From assembly GCA_964632945.1 (NCBI GenBank), contig CAZWCX010000054.1:1-44975 (forward strand): a stretch of DNA of 44,975 nt, in the 5' to 3' direction. A program made the position numbers and the translations under genes. The stretch comes from CAZWCX01 sp964632945. GTDB lineage: Bacteria; Planctomycetota; MHYJ01; WSZJ01; CAZWCX01. How positions within the stretch are numbered: the first letter of the stretch is position 1; every line of letters starts with the position of its first letter. Below the pieces are notes generated by a model. That model was not told where the DNA came from. It did no database searches and worked only from the letters and a program-made list of their open reading frames with translations. This document shows, piece after piece, positions 9,295-17,393 of this stretch.

Positions 9295-9885
9295 ATGCCG
9301 CAGGGAAGCAACGCCGCCACGGAGCAGATGGACGACGTGGCGCTGGTGGAGCGGTGTCGCAACGGGGACCCGACTGCCTTCGAACTGCTGATGCGCCGCC
9401 ACGCAAACCTGGTGGGGAGCATCGCGTACAACATCACCCGGGACCTGGACCTGTCCCGCGACGTGACCCAGGAGACGTTCCTCAAGGTCCACCGCAAGCT
9501 CGATACGTTGGACGATCCGGGCAAGTTCCGCGCCTGGGTGTGCGGCATCGCGCGGACCACGAGCGTGGATTGGCTGCGGAGGAGGCGGTTCAAGGCCATC
9601 TCCCTGGAGACCATGGCCGAGGAAGGGCGGGAGCCGGTCCAGGAGTCCGACCCGGAGGGGGAGTCGGGCAACACGCTCGAGCGGGAAGAAGTCTACGAGA
9701 AGGTGCTGATGGCGGTGCACTCCCTGCCGGAGATCTACCAGGAGGTGGTCCTGCTCAAGCACCTGCGCAAGATGTCGTACAAGCAGATCGGGGAGTTCCT
9801 CAACCTGCCGCTCGCGACCGTGGAGTCGCGGTTGTACCGCGCGAAGCTCCTGCTCAAGGAACGGCTGTCGGGCTTGCGGCGTTGA
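9295..9885 (+). CDS. ECF-family RNA polymerase sigma factor
   Basis: A 196-residue sigma-70 factor of the extracytoplasmic-function type, with only regions 2 and 4. Region 2 spans about residues 20-95, including DVTQETFLKVHRKLD and the basic DWLRRRRFK. Region 4 covers about 135-192, with LPEIYQEVVLLKHL followed by the HTH KQIGEFLNLPLATVESRLYR. The start at 9295 is the first ATG after GAGGA. The next gene, 18 nt downstream, encodes a protein with a zinc anti-sigma motif and a membrane helix, the usual arrangement for an ECF sigma held at the membrane until an envelope signal releases it. Confidence 0.94.
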   Translation: MPQGSNAATEQMDDVALVERCRNGDPTAFELLMRRHANLVGSIAYNITRDLDLSRDVTQETFLKVHRKLDTLDDPGKFRAWVCGIARTTSVDWLRRRRFKAISLETMAEEGREPVQESDPEGESGNTLEREEVYEKVLMAVHSLPEIYQEVVLLKHLRKMSYKQIGEFLNLPLATVESRLYRAKLLLKERLSGLRR

Positions 9886-9903
9886 CGGAGTCGAGGTGAA
9901 GTC

Positions 9904-11259
9904 ATGGCCTGCGACAAGATGGGCATCCTGATCTCCCGGGTGGTGGACGGCGAGGCGTCGGAGGACGACCAGCGCCGACTGGCGGAGCATGTGCGCTCCT
10001 GCGCCCCGTGCCGGGAGGAGTGGGACCTTTTCCAGGCGAACGAGGACCTCGTCGAGGAATCGCTGTCGACCCGCGCCTTCGCGGACGATGTCGTGCAGGG
10101 GGTGCTCCCGCGCGTCGGCGGCGCTCCGGACCGGGCGGAAGCGGCTGCGGGCCCGCGCGCCCGCGGGTCGGGCTGGTCCGATGCCGGCCGTACGTTGCTG
10201 CGGCTGTCCTGGTCGCCGGGAGCGGTCGCCGCGGCCGTGCTGATCCCGTTCGCCGCCTTCTTCATGTACCAGACCCTGGAACTTCAGCGCACGCTGCTGT
10301 CGATCTCGACGACACGTCCGCCGGCGCCCACGCTGGACCCCGCGGTGGTGCAGGAGTACCGGGACGTGGCGCGGCACTACCAGGCGCTGACGGAGCGGTT
10401 GCTGGAATCGCTCGGACGCGAGCGCCGTCCCGAGTCGCCGGTCGCCGCGCTGCCGGCGCCGGAGGTCGGTTCCCCGCCGGCGCGGGAAGAAGGGGAGCCG
10501 ATCCAGGAGACCATCGTCGTCGAGAAGCCTCAGGAGCGCGTCGCCGGGACCGGCGAGGTCCAGGTCTTCGCCGCGGTTGTCGATGAGGGGATCCAGGTGG
10601 TGTGGGACGTCGCCAGCGGGGTCAAGCCGACCGAGTTCCGGCTCTATCGTCGCGCTGCCGGGGAACCCGAATTCGCCGAGCCGATCGTATTCAAGCCCGG
10701 AGACCCATACTTCCTCGACCGCAACCTGAAGCCGAAGACCAAGTACGTCTACAAGGTCGAGGCCGTCACCCCCGCGGGCGCCCCCACGGTGTCGAGCCCC
10801 GAGGTCGTCCTGGAGACGCCGGGCGACTTGAAGCTGCACTTCATCGGCATCGGGGTGGCCACCGGCACCCAGCCGGAGGAGGCCCGCCTGCGCGTCTCGA
10901 AGTGGGTGGACGACGGTTGGCAGCACATGACGTTCGTCGTCCGCGCGGGCGAACCGATCGGCCGCAAGACCCTGGTGACCGACATCGCCAAGGAGGTCGA
11001 CTTCACCACCGGCTGGACGCTCGGGCGGGTGACGGTGGAGAGTCGGACGCGATACACGCAGGAGAAGCGCGAATACCAGTTCGACGCGGAAGGCCGGCCG
11101 CGGGTGGATCCGGAAACGGGCAAGCCGGTCTACCAGACCTTGCAGCAGAAGTGGGTCCAGCGCGAGCCGCGGATCGAGCTCGTGGACGGCAACACGAAGA
11201 AGCGCGGGTTGTGGCTCGGCGAAGCCGCCGTGGGGATCCGGGGGAGCCTCGAGGACTAG
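9904..11259 (+). CDS. Zinc-type anti-sigma factor with FN3-like outer domain
   Basis: A 451-residue predicted transmembrane anti-sigma factor. The N-terminus carries the ZAS signature H-x3-C-x2-C (His29, Cys33, Cys36), expected to bind the ECF sigma encoded just upstream. A hydrophobic helix at about residues 103-122 crosses the membrane. A Pro/Ala/Glu-rich linker follows, then a fibronectin-III-like domain (about 215-310) and a C-terminal domain (about 310-451) that matches the end of the protein at 8126. It is much longer than typical RsrA/ChrR-type anti-sigmas, so the outer part is probably the sensor. GAGGTGA precedes the ATG. The match between two flanking proteins implies duplication of the sensory domain. 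Confidence 0.82.
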   Translation: MACDKMGILISRVVDGEASEDDQRRLAEHVRSCAPCREEWDLFQANEDLVEESLSTRAFADDVVQGVLPRVGGAPDRAEAAAGPRARGSGWSDAGRTLLRLSWSPGAVAAAVLIPFAAFFMYQTLELQRTLLSISTTRPPAPTLDPAVVQEYRDVARHYQALTERLLESLGRERRPESPVAALPAPEVGSPPAREEGEPIQETIVVEKPQERVAGTGEVQVFAAVVDEGIQVVWDVASGVKPTEFRLYRRAAGEPEFAEPIVFKPGDPYFLDRNLKPKTKYVYKVEAVTPAGAPTVSSPEVVLETPGDLKLHFIGIGVATGTQPEEARLRVSKWVDDGWQHMTFVVRAGEPIGRKTLVTDIAKEVDFTTGWTLGRVTVESRTRYTQEKREYQFDAEGRPRVDPETGKPVYQTLQQKWVQREPRIELVDGNTKKRGLWLGEAAVGIRGSLED

Positions 11260-11270
11260 GGCGCCCCCGC

Positions 11271-11774
11271 ATGATCTTCCTGCAGCCGTTCGCGGCCGAT
11301 CCCGATCCGGGGCTCCGGGAGCTGCTGCCCCTTCTCGCGCAGGGATTGCAGTCCCGTTACCGTCGCGAGGTCGCCGTGCTCCCCGGCGTCGACGACCCGG
11401 CGGACGACGGCAGCGAAACGAACGGCCAGCGCTCGACCCGCCGCTATCACGCCCTGCTCGCCGGCCTGGCCCTGCCGAAGCCCGGGGCCGTGCTCGGGAT
11501 CACGCGCGTCGACTTGTTCGCGCCGCACATGACGTTCGTGTTCGGCGAGGCGGATCCCGTCCGCCGCGTCGCGATCATGTCCCTTCACCGGCTGCGCTCG
11601 GCTCCGACGGTGTTCCAACGCCGCGCGCTCGTGGAGGCCGTGCACGAACTCGGCCACGTCTTCGGCCTGGCGCACTGCACCTCACCCGCGTGCGTCATGT
11701 ACTTCTCCTCGCACATCGCCGAGAGCGACCGCAAGGGACCGGACTTCTGCACCCGCTGCCGGGCCCTGTTCTGA
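11271..11774 (+). CDS. amzA: Archaemetzincin-type zinc metallopeptidase
   Basis: A 167-residue protein with the full archaemetzincin signature: HELGHVFGLAHC (catalytic His125, Glu126, His129 and the third ligand His135), then C-x4-C-x-M as CTSPACVM, and CTRC near the end. Family knowledge: a HExxHxxGxxH metzincin peptidase with an extra structural zinc site of four cysteines; the natural substrates are unknown. There is no signal peptide, so it is cytoplasmic. It begins 11 nt after the anti-sigma stop and likely shares its transcript, so control by the ECF sigma is possible. Confidence 0.95.
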   Translation: MIFLQPFAADPDPGLRELLPLLAQGLQSRYRREVAVLPGVDDPADDGSETNGQRSTRRYHALLAGLALPKPGAVLGITRVDLFAPHMTFVFGEADPVRRVAIMSLHRLRSAPTVFQRRALVEAVHELGHVFGLAHCTSPACVMYFSSHIAESDRKGPDFCTRCRALF

Positions 11775-11886
11775 CAGCGGTTTGCGCGCGGGCGAAAAGG
11801 GTGGAAGCGCCGCGATCGCGCCGGTATCATTCCGTCTCGCCGCCGGGGATCGGTCCCGGCGCTTCCCGTCCCGAGGATTCGAGCCG

Positions 11887-12354
11887 ATGACGCAATTCGA
11901 GAAGATCAAGGCGGAAGTCGTCGTCCGACTGCGTTGGATCGGATGGCTGCTGACGCTCGCGCTGGCCGGCGGATTCGTCGGATTCAATCTCAGCCGCGTG
12001 ACCTTGAATGTGATCGTGATCGAGATGAGCGCCCCGGGAGCCGTCATCTTCGCGGGGCTCTTCCTGATCGGCTGGCATGCGGGCGCGATCTTCCACTTTA
12101 CCGCCGACAAGGTGAAGGAGATCGAGCAGAAGTACCGCGACAAGATGGTGGTGCCGGCCGGAGAGGGTGCGACCACGGCCGCGTCCGTCGCGAGCGCCGC
12201 GACCGCGGCGCCTGCGGCGAGTGCGCCGGCGGCCGTCGCCGCGGCCGAGCCGGCCGCGCCCGCCGGGCCGGTGAGCGGACCGCAGGAGGCGCCGCAGCCG
12301 ATGACCGAGGAATCGAGCGACGCCGCCGCGCGCTCGCCGGAAAAGGGAGGGTAG
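11887..12354 (+). CDS. LapA-like two-helix membrane protein with Ala-rich tail
   Basis: A 155-residue small membrane protein. Two hydrophobic helices lie at about residues 17-37 and 48-70, joined by NLSRVTLNVIVIEMSAPG, which resembles the LapA / DUF1049 domain. A charged helix (ADKVKEIEQKYRDK) and a low-complexity Ala/Pro-rich tail follow. It is a tandem paralogue of the next gene, sharing a WIGW motif, an APG(A/I) turn and a ...EAKYR/IEQKYR helix. The start has a modest GAGGA. The C-terminal tail is unlike its neighbour. Its function is unknown; LapA-domain proteins in enterobacteria assist lipopolysaccharide assembly, which may not apply here. Confidence 0.72.
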   Translation: MTQFEKIKAEVVVRLRWIGWLLTLALAGGFVGFNLSRVTLNVIVIEMSAPGAVIFAGLFLIGWHAGAIFHFTADKVKEIEQKYRDKMVVPAGEGATTAASVASAATAAPAASAPAAVAAAEPAAPAGPVSGPQEAPQPMTEESSDAAARSPEKGG

Positions 12355-12358
12355 GCGC

Positions 12359-12700
12359 ATGTCCGACAAGCCCGCCGCCCCGACGCTGTCCGACCGGCTC
12401 GAGGCCCTGAAGATCGAACTCGGGGCCCGCATGCGCTGGATCGGGTGGGGAATCGTGATCCTGCTGATCGTCCAGGCCATCTATTTCAACTGGCGGCCGG
12501 AGAAACTCGACCTGATCGTGTACTCGTTCCAGGCCCCGGGGATTTTCCTGTTCGCCGGGATCCTCATCGCCGGTTTCGTGATCGGAAAGATCGTCCGGGC
12601 GATCTCCGGAAAGGTGCGGCAGCTGGAGGCGAAGTACCGCCAGCGGCTCCGCGAGGAAGGCTCGCCCGACGCCCCGACGCCCACCACCGGACAAGCGTAG
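12359..12700 (+). CDS. LapA-like small membrane protein, paralogue of upstream gene
   Basis: A 113-residue protein with two hydrophobic helices (about residues 27-45 and 61-79) and a C-terminal charged coil (KVRQLEAKYRQRLREE). GGAGGG precedes the ATG, and only 4 nt separate it from the upstream gene, so the two are co-translated. The layout matches the preceding protein without its Ala-rich tail. The gene converges on the TPR gene that ends at 12710, with a 9-nt gap containing a short imperfect GTAGGCC/GGCTAC hairpin that could stop both transcripts. Confidence 0.72.
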   Translation: MSDKPAAPTLSDRLEALKIELGARMRWIGWGIVILLIVQAIYFNWRPEKLDLIVYSFQAPGIFLFAGILIAGFVIGKIVRAISGKVRQLEAKYRQRLREEGSPDAPTPTTGQA

Positions 12701-12709
12701 GCCGGCCGG

Positions 12710-13492
12710 CTACTTCCCCTCGTCGGCCTTCCGCCCCGCGCGGGCCTCCGTCAACCGGCGTTCCGCCGACGAGCGCAGGGGCGCGGCCGGAGTCAGGGCG
12801 AGAACCCGCTCGAATCCCGCCTCCGCCTCGGCGAAGCGTCGCGCCCGCAGCAGGACGAGAGCGCGATTGAACGGGTACATCGGCTCACGGGGGGCCATCT
12901 CGATCGCCCGGTCGTACCAACGGATCGCTTCCTCCTCCTGCCCCATCGAATAGAGCGCATTGGCCGTGACGTGCACGGCGTCGGCGTCTTTCGGATCGAG
13001 TGCGCACGCACGCTTCAGGTCGGGAAGGGCCTCGTCGGCGCGTTTCTGCTCGAGATACAGGCGCCCGCGTTCCAGGTAGGCCGGCCCGAACGCAGGGTCG
13101 AGGGCGATCGCGCGCTCCAGGTCGGACAGCGCCTCGTCGTTGCGCTTCATCTGGCGCAAGGCCGACGCGCGGTGGTAGTAGGCGAGGGCGTAGCGGTCGT
13201 TGATGAGCAGCGCGCGATTGAATTCCTGGACCGCCTCCTCGAGCTTGCCCATCGTACGCAGCAACAGCGCAACGTTCACATAGGCCAGGAGGCAGTCCGG
13301 GTCGTACTTCATGGCGGCGCGGAAGTCCTGGAAAGCGCCGGGGACATCGTTCAGGAATCGTCGCCGCAGGTATCCCCGGGCCATGTGGATCGAAGCCGAC
13401 CGCGGTCGCAGCCGGGTGAGTTCATTGATCTCGGCGAGGGCACGCAGGTAGTCCTTGCGACGCAGCAGCACGTAGAAGCGCAGGAACCGCAC
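12710..13492 (-). CDS. TPR-repeat protein, probably the C-terminal part of the upstream kinase
   Basis: A 260-residue protein made almost entirely of about six tetratricopeptide repeats (for example AYLERGRLYLEQKRADEALP and NVALLLRTMGKLEEAVQEFN). It starts at a GTG without a Shine-Dalgarno sequence and lies in exactly the same frame as the kinase gene that stops at 13523. Reading through that TAA gives a continuous TPR: DGIQRDLD, then GVRLDPAFYRVRFLRF. It is therefore best seen as the tail of one 960-residue kinase gene interrupted by a single stop, not as an independent gene. Whether it is translated on its own is unknown. Confidence 0.8.
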   Translation of the reverse strand: MRFLRFYVLLRRKDYLRALAEINELTRLRPRSASIHMARGYLRRRFLNDVPGAFQDFRAAMKYDPDCLLAYVNVALLLRTMGKLEEAVQEFNRALLINDRYALAYYHRASALRQMKRNDEALSDLERAIALDPAFGPAYLERGRLYLEQKRADEALPDLKRACALDPKDADAVHVTANALYSMGQEEEAIRWYDRAIEMAPREPMYPFNRALVLLRARRFAEAEAGFERVLALTPAAPLRSSAERRLTEARAGRKADEGK

Positions 13493-13522
13493 GCGGTAGA
13501 AGGCGGGGTCCAGTCGAACGCC

Positions 13523-15592
13523 TTAGTCGAGGTCCCGCTGGATGCCGTCGAGGTCGGGGTCGCCGAGGAGGAGGCGCATGCAGGCGCGCCCTTCGTATCC
13601 GGGGGCATAGTACTTCCAGAGGGTGATCGCCTCCTCGAACGCCTTGCGGGCGCCCTCGCGGTCGCCGGCATTGCGCAGCAGCCAACCCTCGAAGTAGCGC
13701 GTTTCCTCGGGCTTGACGCCGAGCGCGAGCACCGTGCGGATGTCCTCGTCGATGATGCGCTTGATCGCCTCGGCATCGGGATCGCCGGTCAGGTCGGGGA
13801 GGGAGCTCATGCTGCCGATGTCGGCGCTGGTGACGCGACCCGTTTTCATCCAGAGGGCCTCGTACTCCTCGGTGAGGAGCTGCAGGCGGCCGAGATACGC
13901 TTCCGTGAATTCGGGTCGCAACCGGACCGCGGTTCGGAAGTCCTCATGCGCGCGGCGCGCGTCGCCGAGTTCGACGTGGACCCGGCCCCGCCCGGTGAAG
14001 GCTTCGGCGAACCCGGGGTCCTGCTCGACTGCGCGGCCGTACGCTTCGACTGCGTTTTCCAGATAGGCCTGGCGGGCGGCGAGGTCGCCATGTAGGACGA
14101 GGACGGCGGCCTTGCCGCGGAGTTCCTCGCCCTTCCCGTAATGGGGCAGGGCGGCGGCGCGGCGCGCCGCCTGCTCCGCCAGGGCCGCCTGTCGCGCCTG
14201 CTCCAGGTCTGCACGGCGGCGTTCGTGCTGCCGCTGGCGGGCGGTCTGCAGCCAGCGCTCGATTTCGACGTCGGTACGCGCGAGCGCGGACGCGTCGGCC
14301 AACGTCTGCACGGCCCCTTCGGTGTCGCCGGACTCGAGTCGACGGATTCCTTCCCGGAGGGCCGCGCCGGCGGCGCGGCGGCGTTGGACGGCGTCATCCA
14401 GTCGAAGCGCAAGGGATGCGGCCAGAACGAACAGGGCGAACCCGAGCGCGGCGGCAACGGGCTTGTGCCGCGACACCCGTCGGAAGACGCGGGTCATCGC
14501 GCCGGCGGGGCGGGCCAGGATCGGCTCTCCGGCCAGGAACCGCCCCAACTCGTCGGCCAGGTCCCGCGCCGTCGGATAGCGACGCCGCGGATCCTTGTCC
14601 AGGCAGCGCATCACGATCGTCTCCAGGTCGCGATGCGTGCGCGGATTGTGACGCGACGGCGGAGCCGCATCCTCATGGATCACCTTGTAGACGACTTCGA
14701 CGGCGGACCGGCCGTCGTGCGGCGGACGGTCGGCGAGGATCTCGTAGAGCACCGCGCCGAGGCCGTACACGTCCACCGCGGAGGTCAGTTGCTCGTCGCC
14801 GCCGGTGGCGATCTCCGGCGCCATGTACTGCGGCGTTCCGACGATCGTGCCGGACAGGGTGATCCGCTCGGGATCGAGGACCTCGCGGGCGAGGCCGAAA
14901 TCGGTCAGGTACGGTCGCCGGCTCGCCTTGTCGATGAGGATGTTGGACGGCTTGATGTCCCGGTGGATGATCCCGTGGCTGTGCGCGTGCTCCAGCGCCA
15001 GGCAAACGTCGCGCAGGATCTCCAGGGAGACGCGTTGCGACAGGCGGGGGACTTCGTCCGGGAGGGCGACGACGCGGATCGGATCGCCCGGGGCGGCGCC
15101 GGGGGAGGGTGCCGGGCGATCCGGGGGCTGCGCTCGCGTGGGCGACTCGCCGCCGCCGATGACCGACGCGGCCTGTCCGGAGTCCGTTCCCGGCTGCGGC
15201 AGATCGTCGACGGTGGGATTGCCGGACGCCGGCGGAGGCGCCGCGCCGGCGCCCGCTTGCCCTCCGCGCCGTCCGGCCGCCAGGAGATCGGCGAGCGTGT
15301 ATCCGGCGATGAAGTCCATCACCAGGTACGGCCGATCGCCCAGCATGCCGATCTCGTGAATCGGGACGATGCACGGATGCTGGAGTTTCGCCGCGGTGCG
15401 CGCCTCGCGCAGGAAGCGCTCCCGGTCGGTGGTGGACGCCGAGCGGGGCTTGAGCATCTTGATCGCCACGACCCGGCCGAGGTCGCGGTCGAGCGCCCGG
15501 TAGACCACCCCCATTCCGCCCGAACCGATCTCTCCCTGGATCCGGTATCGGCCGATCTCCGTGAGGGGCGGGGAAGAAGTGGTCTCGTTCAT
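13523..15592 (-). CDS. Serine/threonine protein kinase with TPR tail (ends at an in-frame TAA)
   Basis: A PknB-type Hanks kinase of 689 residues as read. It has Gly loop GSGGMG (24-28), ATP Lys45, catalytic HRD (210-212), DFG (231-233) and the APE-like MAPE. A ~75-residue Gly/Pro/Ala-rich insert (about 107-184) sits in the middle of the kinase fold, between the hinge and the HRD helix. A hydrophobic helix at about 372-390 suggests a membrane anchor, and TPR-like repeats fill the remainder. The TAA at 13523-13525 falls inside a TPR, and the frame continues without a break into the gene at 12710-13492. A GAA-to-TAA change, real or a sequencing error, would explain this. Large kinase-TPR fusions are common in Planctomycetota and Myxococcota. 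Confidence 0.92.
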   Translation of the reverse strand: MNETTSSPPLTEIGRYRIQGEIGSGGMGVVYRALDRDLGRVVAIKMLKPRSASTTDRERFLREARTAAKLQHPCIVPIHEIGMLGDRPYLVMDFIAGYTLADLLAAGRRGGQAGAGAAPPPASGNPTVDDLPQPGTDSGQAASVIGGGESPTRAQPPDRPAPSPGAAPGDPIRVVALPDEVPRLSQRVSLEILRDVCLALEHAHSHGIIHRDIKPSNILIDKASRRPYLTDFGLAREVLDPERITLSGTIVGTPQYMAPEIATGGDEQLTSAVDVYGLGAVLYEILADRPPHDGRSAVEVVYKVIHEDAAPPSRHNPRTHRDLETIVMRCLDKDPRRRYPTARDLADELGRFLAGEPILARPAGAMTRVFRRVSRHKPVAAALGFALFVLAASLALRLDDAVQRRRAAGAALREGIRRLESGDTEGAVQTLADASALARTDVEIERWLQTARQRQHERRRADLEQARQAALAEQAARRAAALPHYGKGEELRGKAAVLVLHGDLAARQAYLENAVEAYGRAVEQDPGFAEAFTGRGRVHVELGDARRAHEDFRTAVRLRPEFTEAYLGRLQLLTEEYEALWMKTGRVTSADIGSMSSLPDLTGDPDAEAIKRIIDEDIRTVLALGVKPEETRYFEGWLLRNAGDREGARKAFEEAITLWKYYAPGYEGRACMRLLLGDPDLDGIQRDLD

Positions 15593-15680
15593 CCGGAAGA
15601 GCCATCCGCGGGGAGACCGGCGGGGTGGCGGCGCCCGCGCTCCTCGTCGGGCCGCGCGGCGGCACCCCCCGCGGGAGCCG

Positions 15681-17156
15681 TCAGTCCTTCAGGGCTTCAC
15701 TCACGTACGTGTGCTTGTTCCGGTCCACGGCCCCGCCTTTTTCGACCCGGAATCCGTACCAGTCCCCTTTGGCGGGTTTGCGCGGCTTGGCGTTCAGGGC
15801 CGGACTCTCCGTGTCGCAGCGGAACGTCACCTTCATCTGCTCGTTCCCTTTGATCACGAGAGTGCCGAACACCACGATCTCCACGTGCTTCTTGTCCTTT
15901 CCTCCCTGGTACTGGTCGATCGCGGCCACGCGCACCATCGTCCCCGGACGGATCGTCAGCGTGGCGCCCTTGTGCACGATCACGTCGCCGATCAGGGTCA
16001 GGCTGCCGAACCAGGTCTCGTCGCGCGTGACATGGATCGCGCCGCCTTCGCCGTTCCGCTCGGCGCGCAGTGCCTCGGCCCACTCGGGACCGTCGGCCGC
16101 GTCCCAGCGATTGCGCTGATGGACCGGATCGGTCTTCCGCTCGCTCTTGCAGTCCGACCACGCGTAGAGCCAGACCCCCGCGGGCGGATCCACCCACGCC
16201 GGCTTGCCCAGGTAGGCGCCTCGGTCGGCGAGGCCCCCGGAGAGTGCCAGGCGCAGTTGCTGGTGCATGTCGAGGTGACTGGGTTGCAGGATGTCGTCGT
16301 CGGCCCAGTCGAAGGCCTGGATCGACACATGAACGCGAAGTTTCTCGTTTTTCACCAGGCGCGCGATTTCGCGGGCGGTGCGCAGGGAAACGGGAATCGT
16401 CCCCCAGGCCGGATCTTCGACGCGCGCGGGAGGATCGGTGTTCCAGAGCCATCCGTCGCGAATCAACAGAAGGTCGTCGGCCACCGCCAGGAACGCGCCG
16501 ACCTGCTTGGGCGGACGGGCCATGGATTCCCAGACCCACACCGGCCGCGGCGGCAGCGCGGCGCGGGTCTCGCCGGCGCGGATCGCGTCAACGAGGGGCT
16601 TGGCGTGCGCCGGATCGTGCCGGTTGCGCTCGGCGAGCGGTTCCTCGGTCAGCACCCACCCTGCCACTCGTTCGGGGGCCTGCGACTTCTCGAACTCTCC
16701 GAGCGCCGCGATAAACCGCTCGACCTGTTCGGCCCGTACGCCGCTCTTGGCGTCCACGAAGGTCGGCCACAGCGGTCCGACCAGGACTTTGAGCGCGCCG
16801 CCCGGAGCGCGCCCCGCGTCGCGCAGATAGGTCTTCCAGAAGAACAGCTGAAACGCGAGGTCCTCCTGATCCGGAAAGACCTGACGGGCCGCTTCCTGCA
16901 AGGCCGCGTCCTCGGGATGAGCGGAAAGCCAGTCGGCGAGTCCGGCGTATCGCGCGCGATCGGGGGGGAAATGGGCGACCCGCGTGGCTCCGGCCTGGGC
17001 GGCCTCCGCAAGGTCATCGGCGCAACCGACAAACCCGGCGGCCTCGTCGAGGGTCCCGTAGACCTGCACGATTCCGATCTCCGGTTGGGCGACGACGCCC
17101 GTACCGATCCCGAAGGCGATCCCCGCCACGGCGACTGCGAGCAAGCACGGGCGCAT
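15681..17156 (-). CDS. Secreted protein of unknown function with C-terminal beta-helix-like stretch
   Basis: A 491-residue protein. The start at 17156 is fixed by AGGAGG just upstream and by the signal peptide that follows (hydrophobic residues 4-20, ending GVVAQ). The middle contains many Trp and acidic residues (DDLLLIRDGWLWN, FDWADDDILQPSHLD), which recalls sugar-active or TIM-barrel enzymes, but I cannot name a family. Near the C-terminus, LIGDVIVHKGATLTIRPGT resembles one coil of a right-handed parallel beta-helix. It lies 88 nt downstream of the kinase start and may follow its own promoter at 17202-17210. The product is likely periplasmic or extracellular. Confidence 0.72.
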   Translation of the reverse strand: MRPCLLAVAVAGIAFGIGTGVVAQPEIGIVQVYGTLDEAAGFVGCADDLAEAAQAGATRVAHFPPDRARYAGLADWLSAHPEDAALQEAARQVFPDQEDLAFQLFFWKTYLRDAGRAPGGALKVLVGPLWPTFVDAKSGVRAEQVERFIAALGEFEKSQAPERVAGWVLTEEPLAERNRHDPAHAKPLVDAIRAGETRAALPPRPVWVWESMARPPKQVGAFLAVADDLLLIRDGWLWNTDPPARVEDPAWGTIPVSLRTAREIARLVKNEKLRVHVSIQAFDWADDDILQPSHLDMHQQLRLALSGGLADRGAYLGKPAWVDPPAGVWLYAWSDCKSERKTDPVHQRNRWDAADGPEWAEALRAERNGEGGAIHVTRDETWFGSLTLIGDVIVHKGATLTIRPGTMVRVAAIDQYQGGKDKKHVEIVVFGTLVIKGNEQMKVTFRCDTESPALNAKPRKPAKGDWYGFRVEKGGAVDRNKHTYVSEALKD

Positions 17157-17201
17157 CGGTCCTCCTGACATTTCCGCATGATCCGGGTCGACCCGCGGGC
17201 C

Positions 17202-17210
17202 ATGATAACA
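17202..17210 (-). promoter_or_regulatory. Extended -10 promoter for the secreted protein
   Basis: On the minus strand this reads TGTTATCAT: TGn followed by TATCAT, five of six -10 bases. No good -35 is seen. It lies about 45 nt upstream of the start at 17156. Confidence 0.45.
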
Positions 17211-17254
17211 CAACACTTTCAGGGCGCGAGCGTTTCGGACGCCCGGGGGCGCTC

Positions 17255-17283
17255 TTGACACCCCGGGCGCGCACTCCTACCAT
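17255..17283 (+). promoter_or_regulatory. Sigma-70 promoter of the TPM coiled-coil gene
   Basis: A perfect -35 TTGACA (17255-17260), a 17-nt spacer and -10 TACCAT (17278-17283). Transcription would begin near 17290, leaving a leader of about 100 nt before the ATG at 17394. Confidence 0.65.
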
Positions 17284-17393
17284 GACGCCGCTTTCGACCT
17301 CCCCCGACCACGTCGGGACGTGCGGGCGGGTCGGGTCGGATAGCCCGGGATGCCGCGACCCCGGGGAGTGCGTCGCGGCGGGGAGACTTCGCC

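Noticed and set aside
9076..10926. A 616-codon open frame antisense to the ECF sigma and anti-sigma genes
   Set aside because: It covers genes with clear sigma and zinc-finger motifs and has no recognisable protein features of its own.
13523..13525. TAA read as a sense codon (alternative genetic code)
   Set aside because: Other clear genes in the window, such as cydB and the gene at 8126, end in TAA at the expected length.
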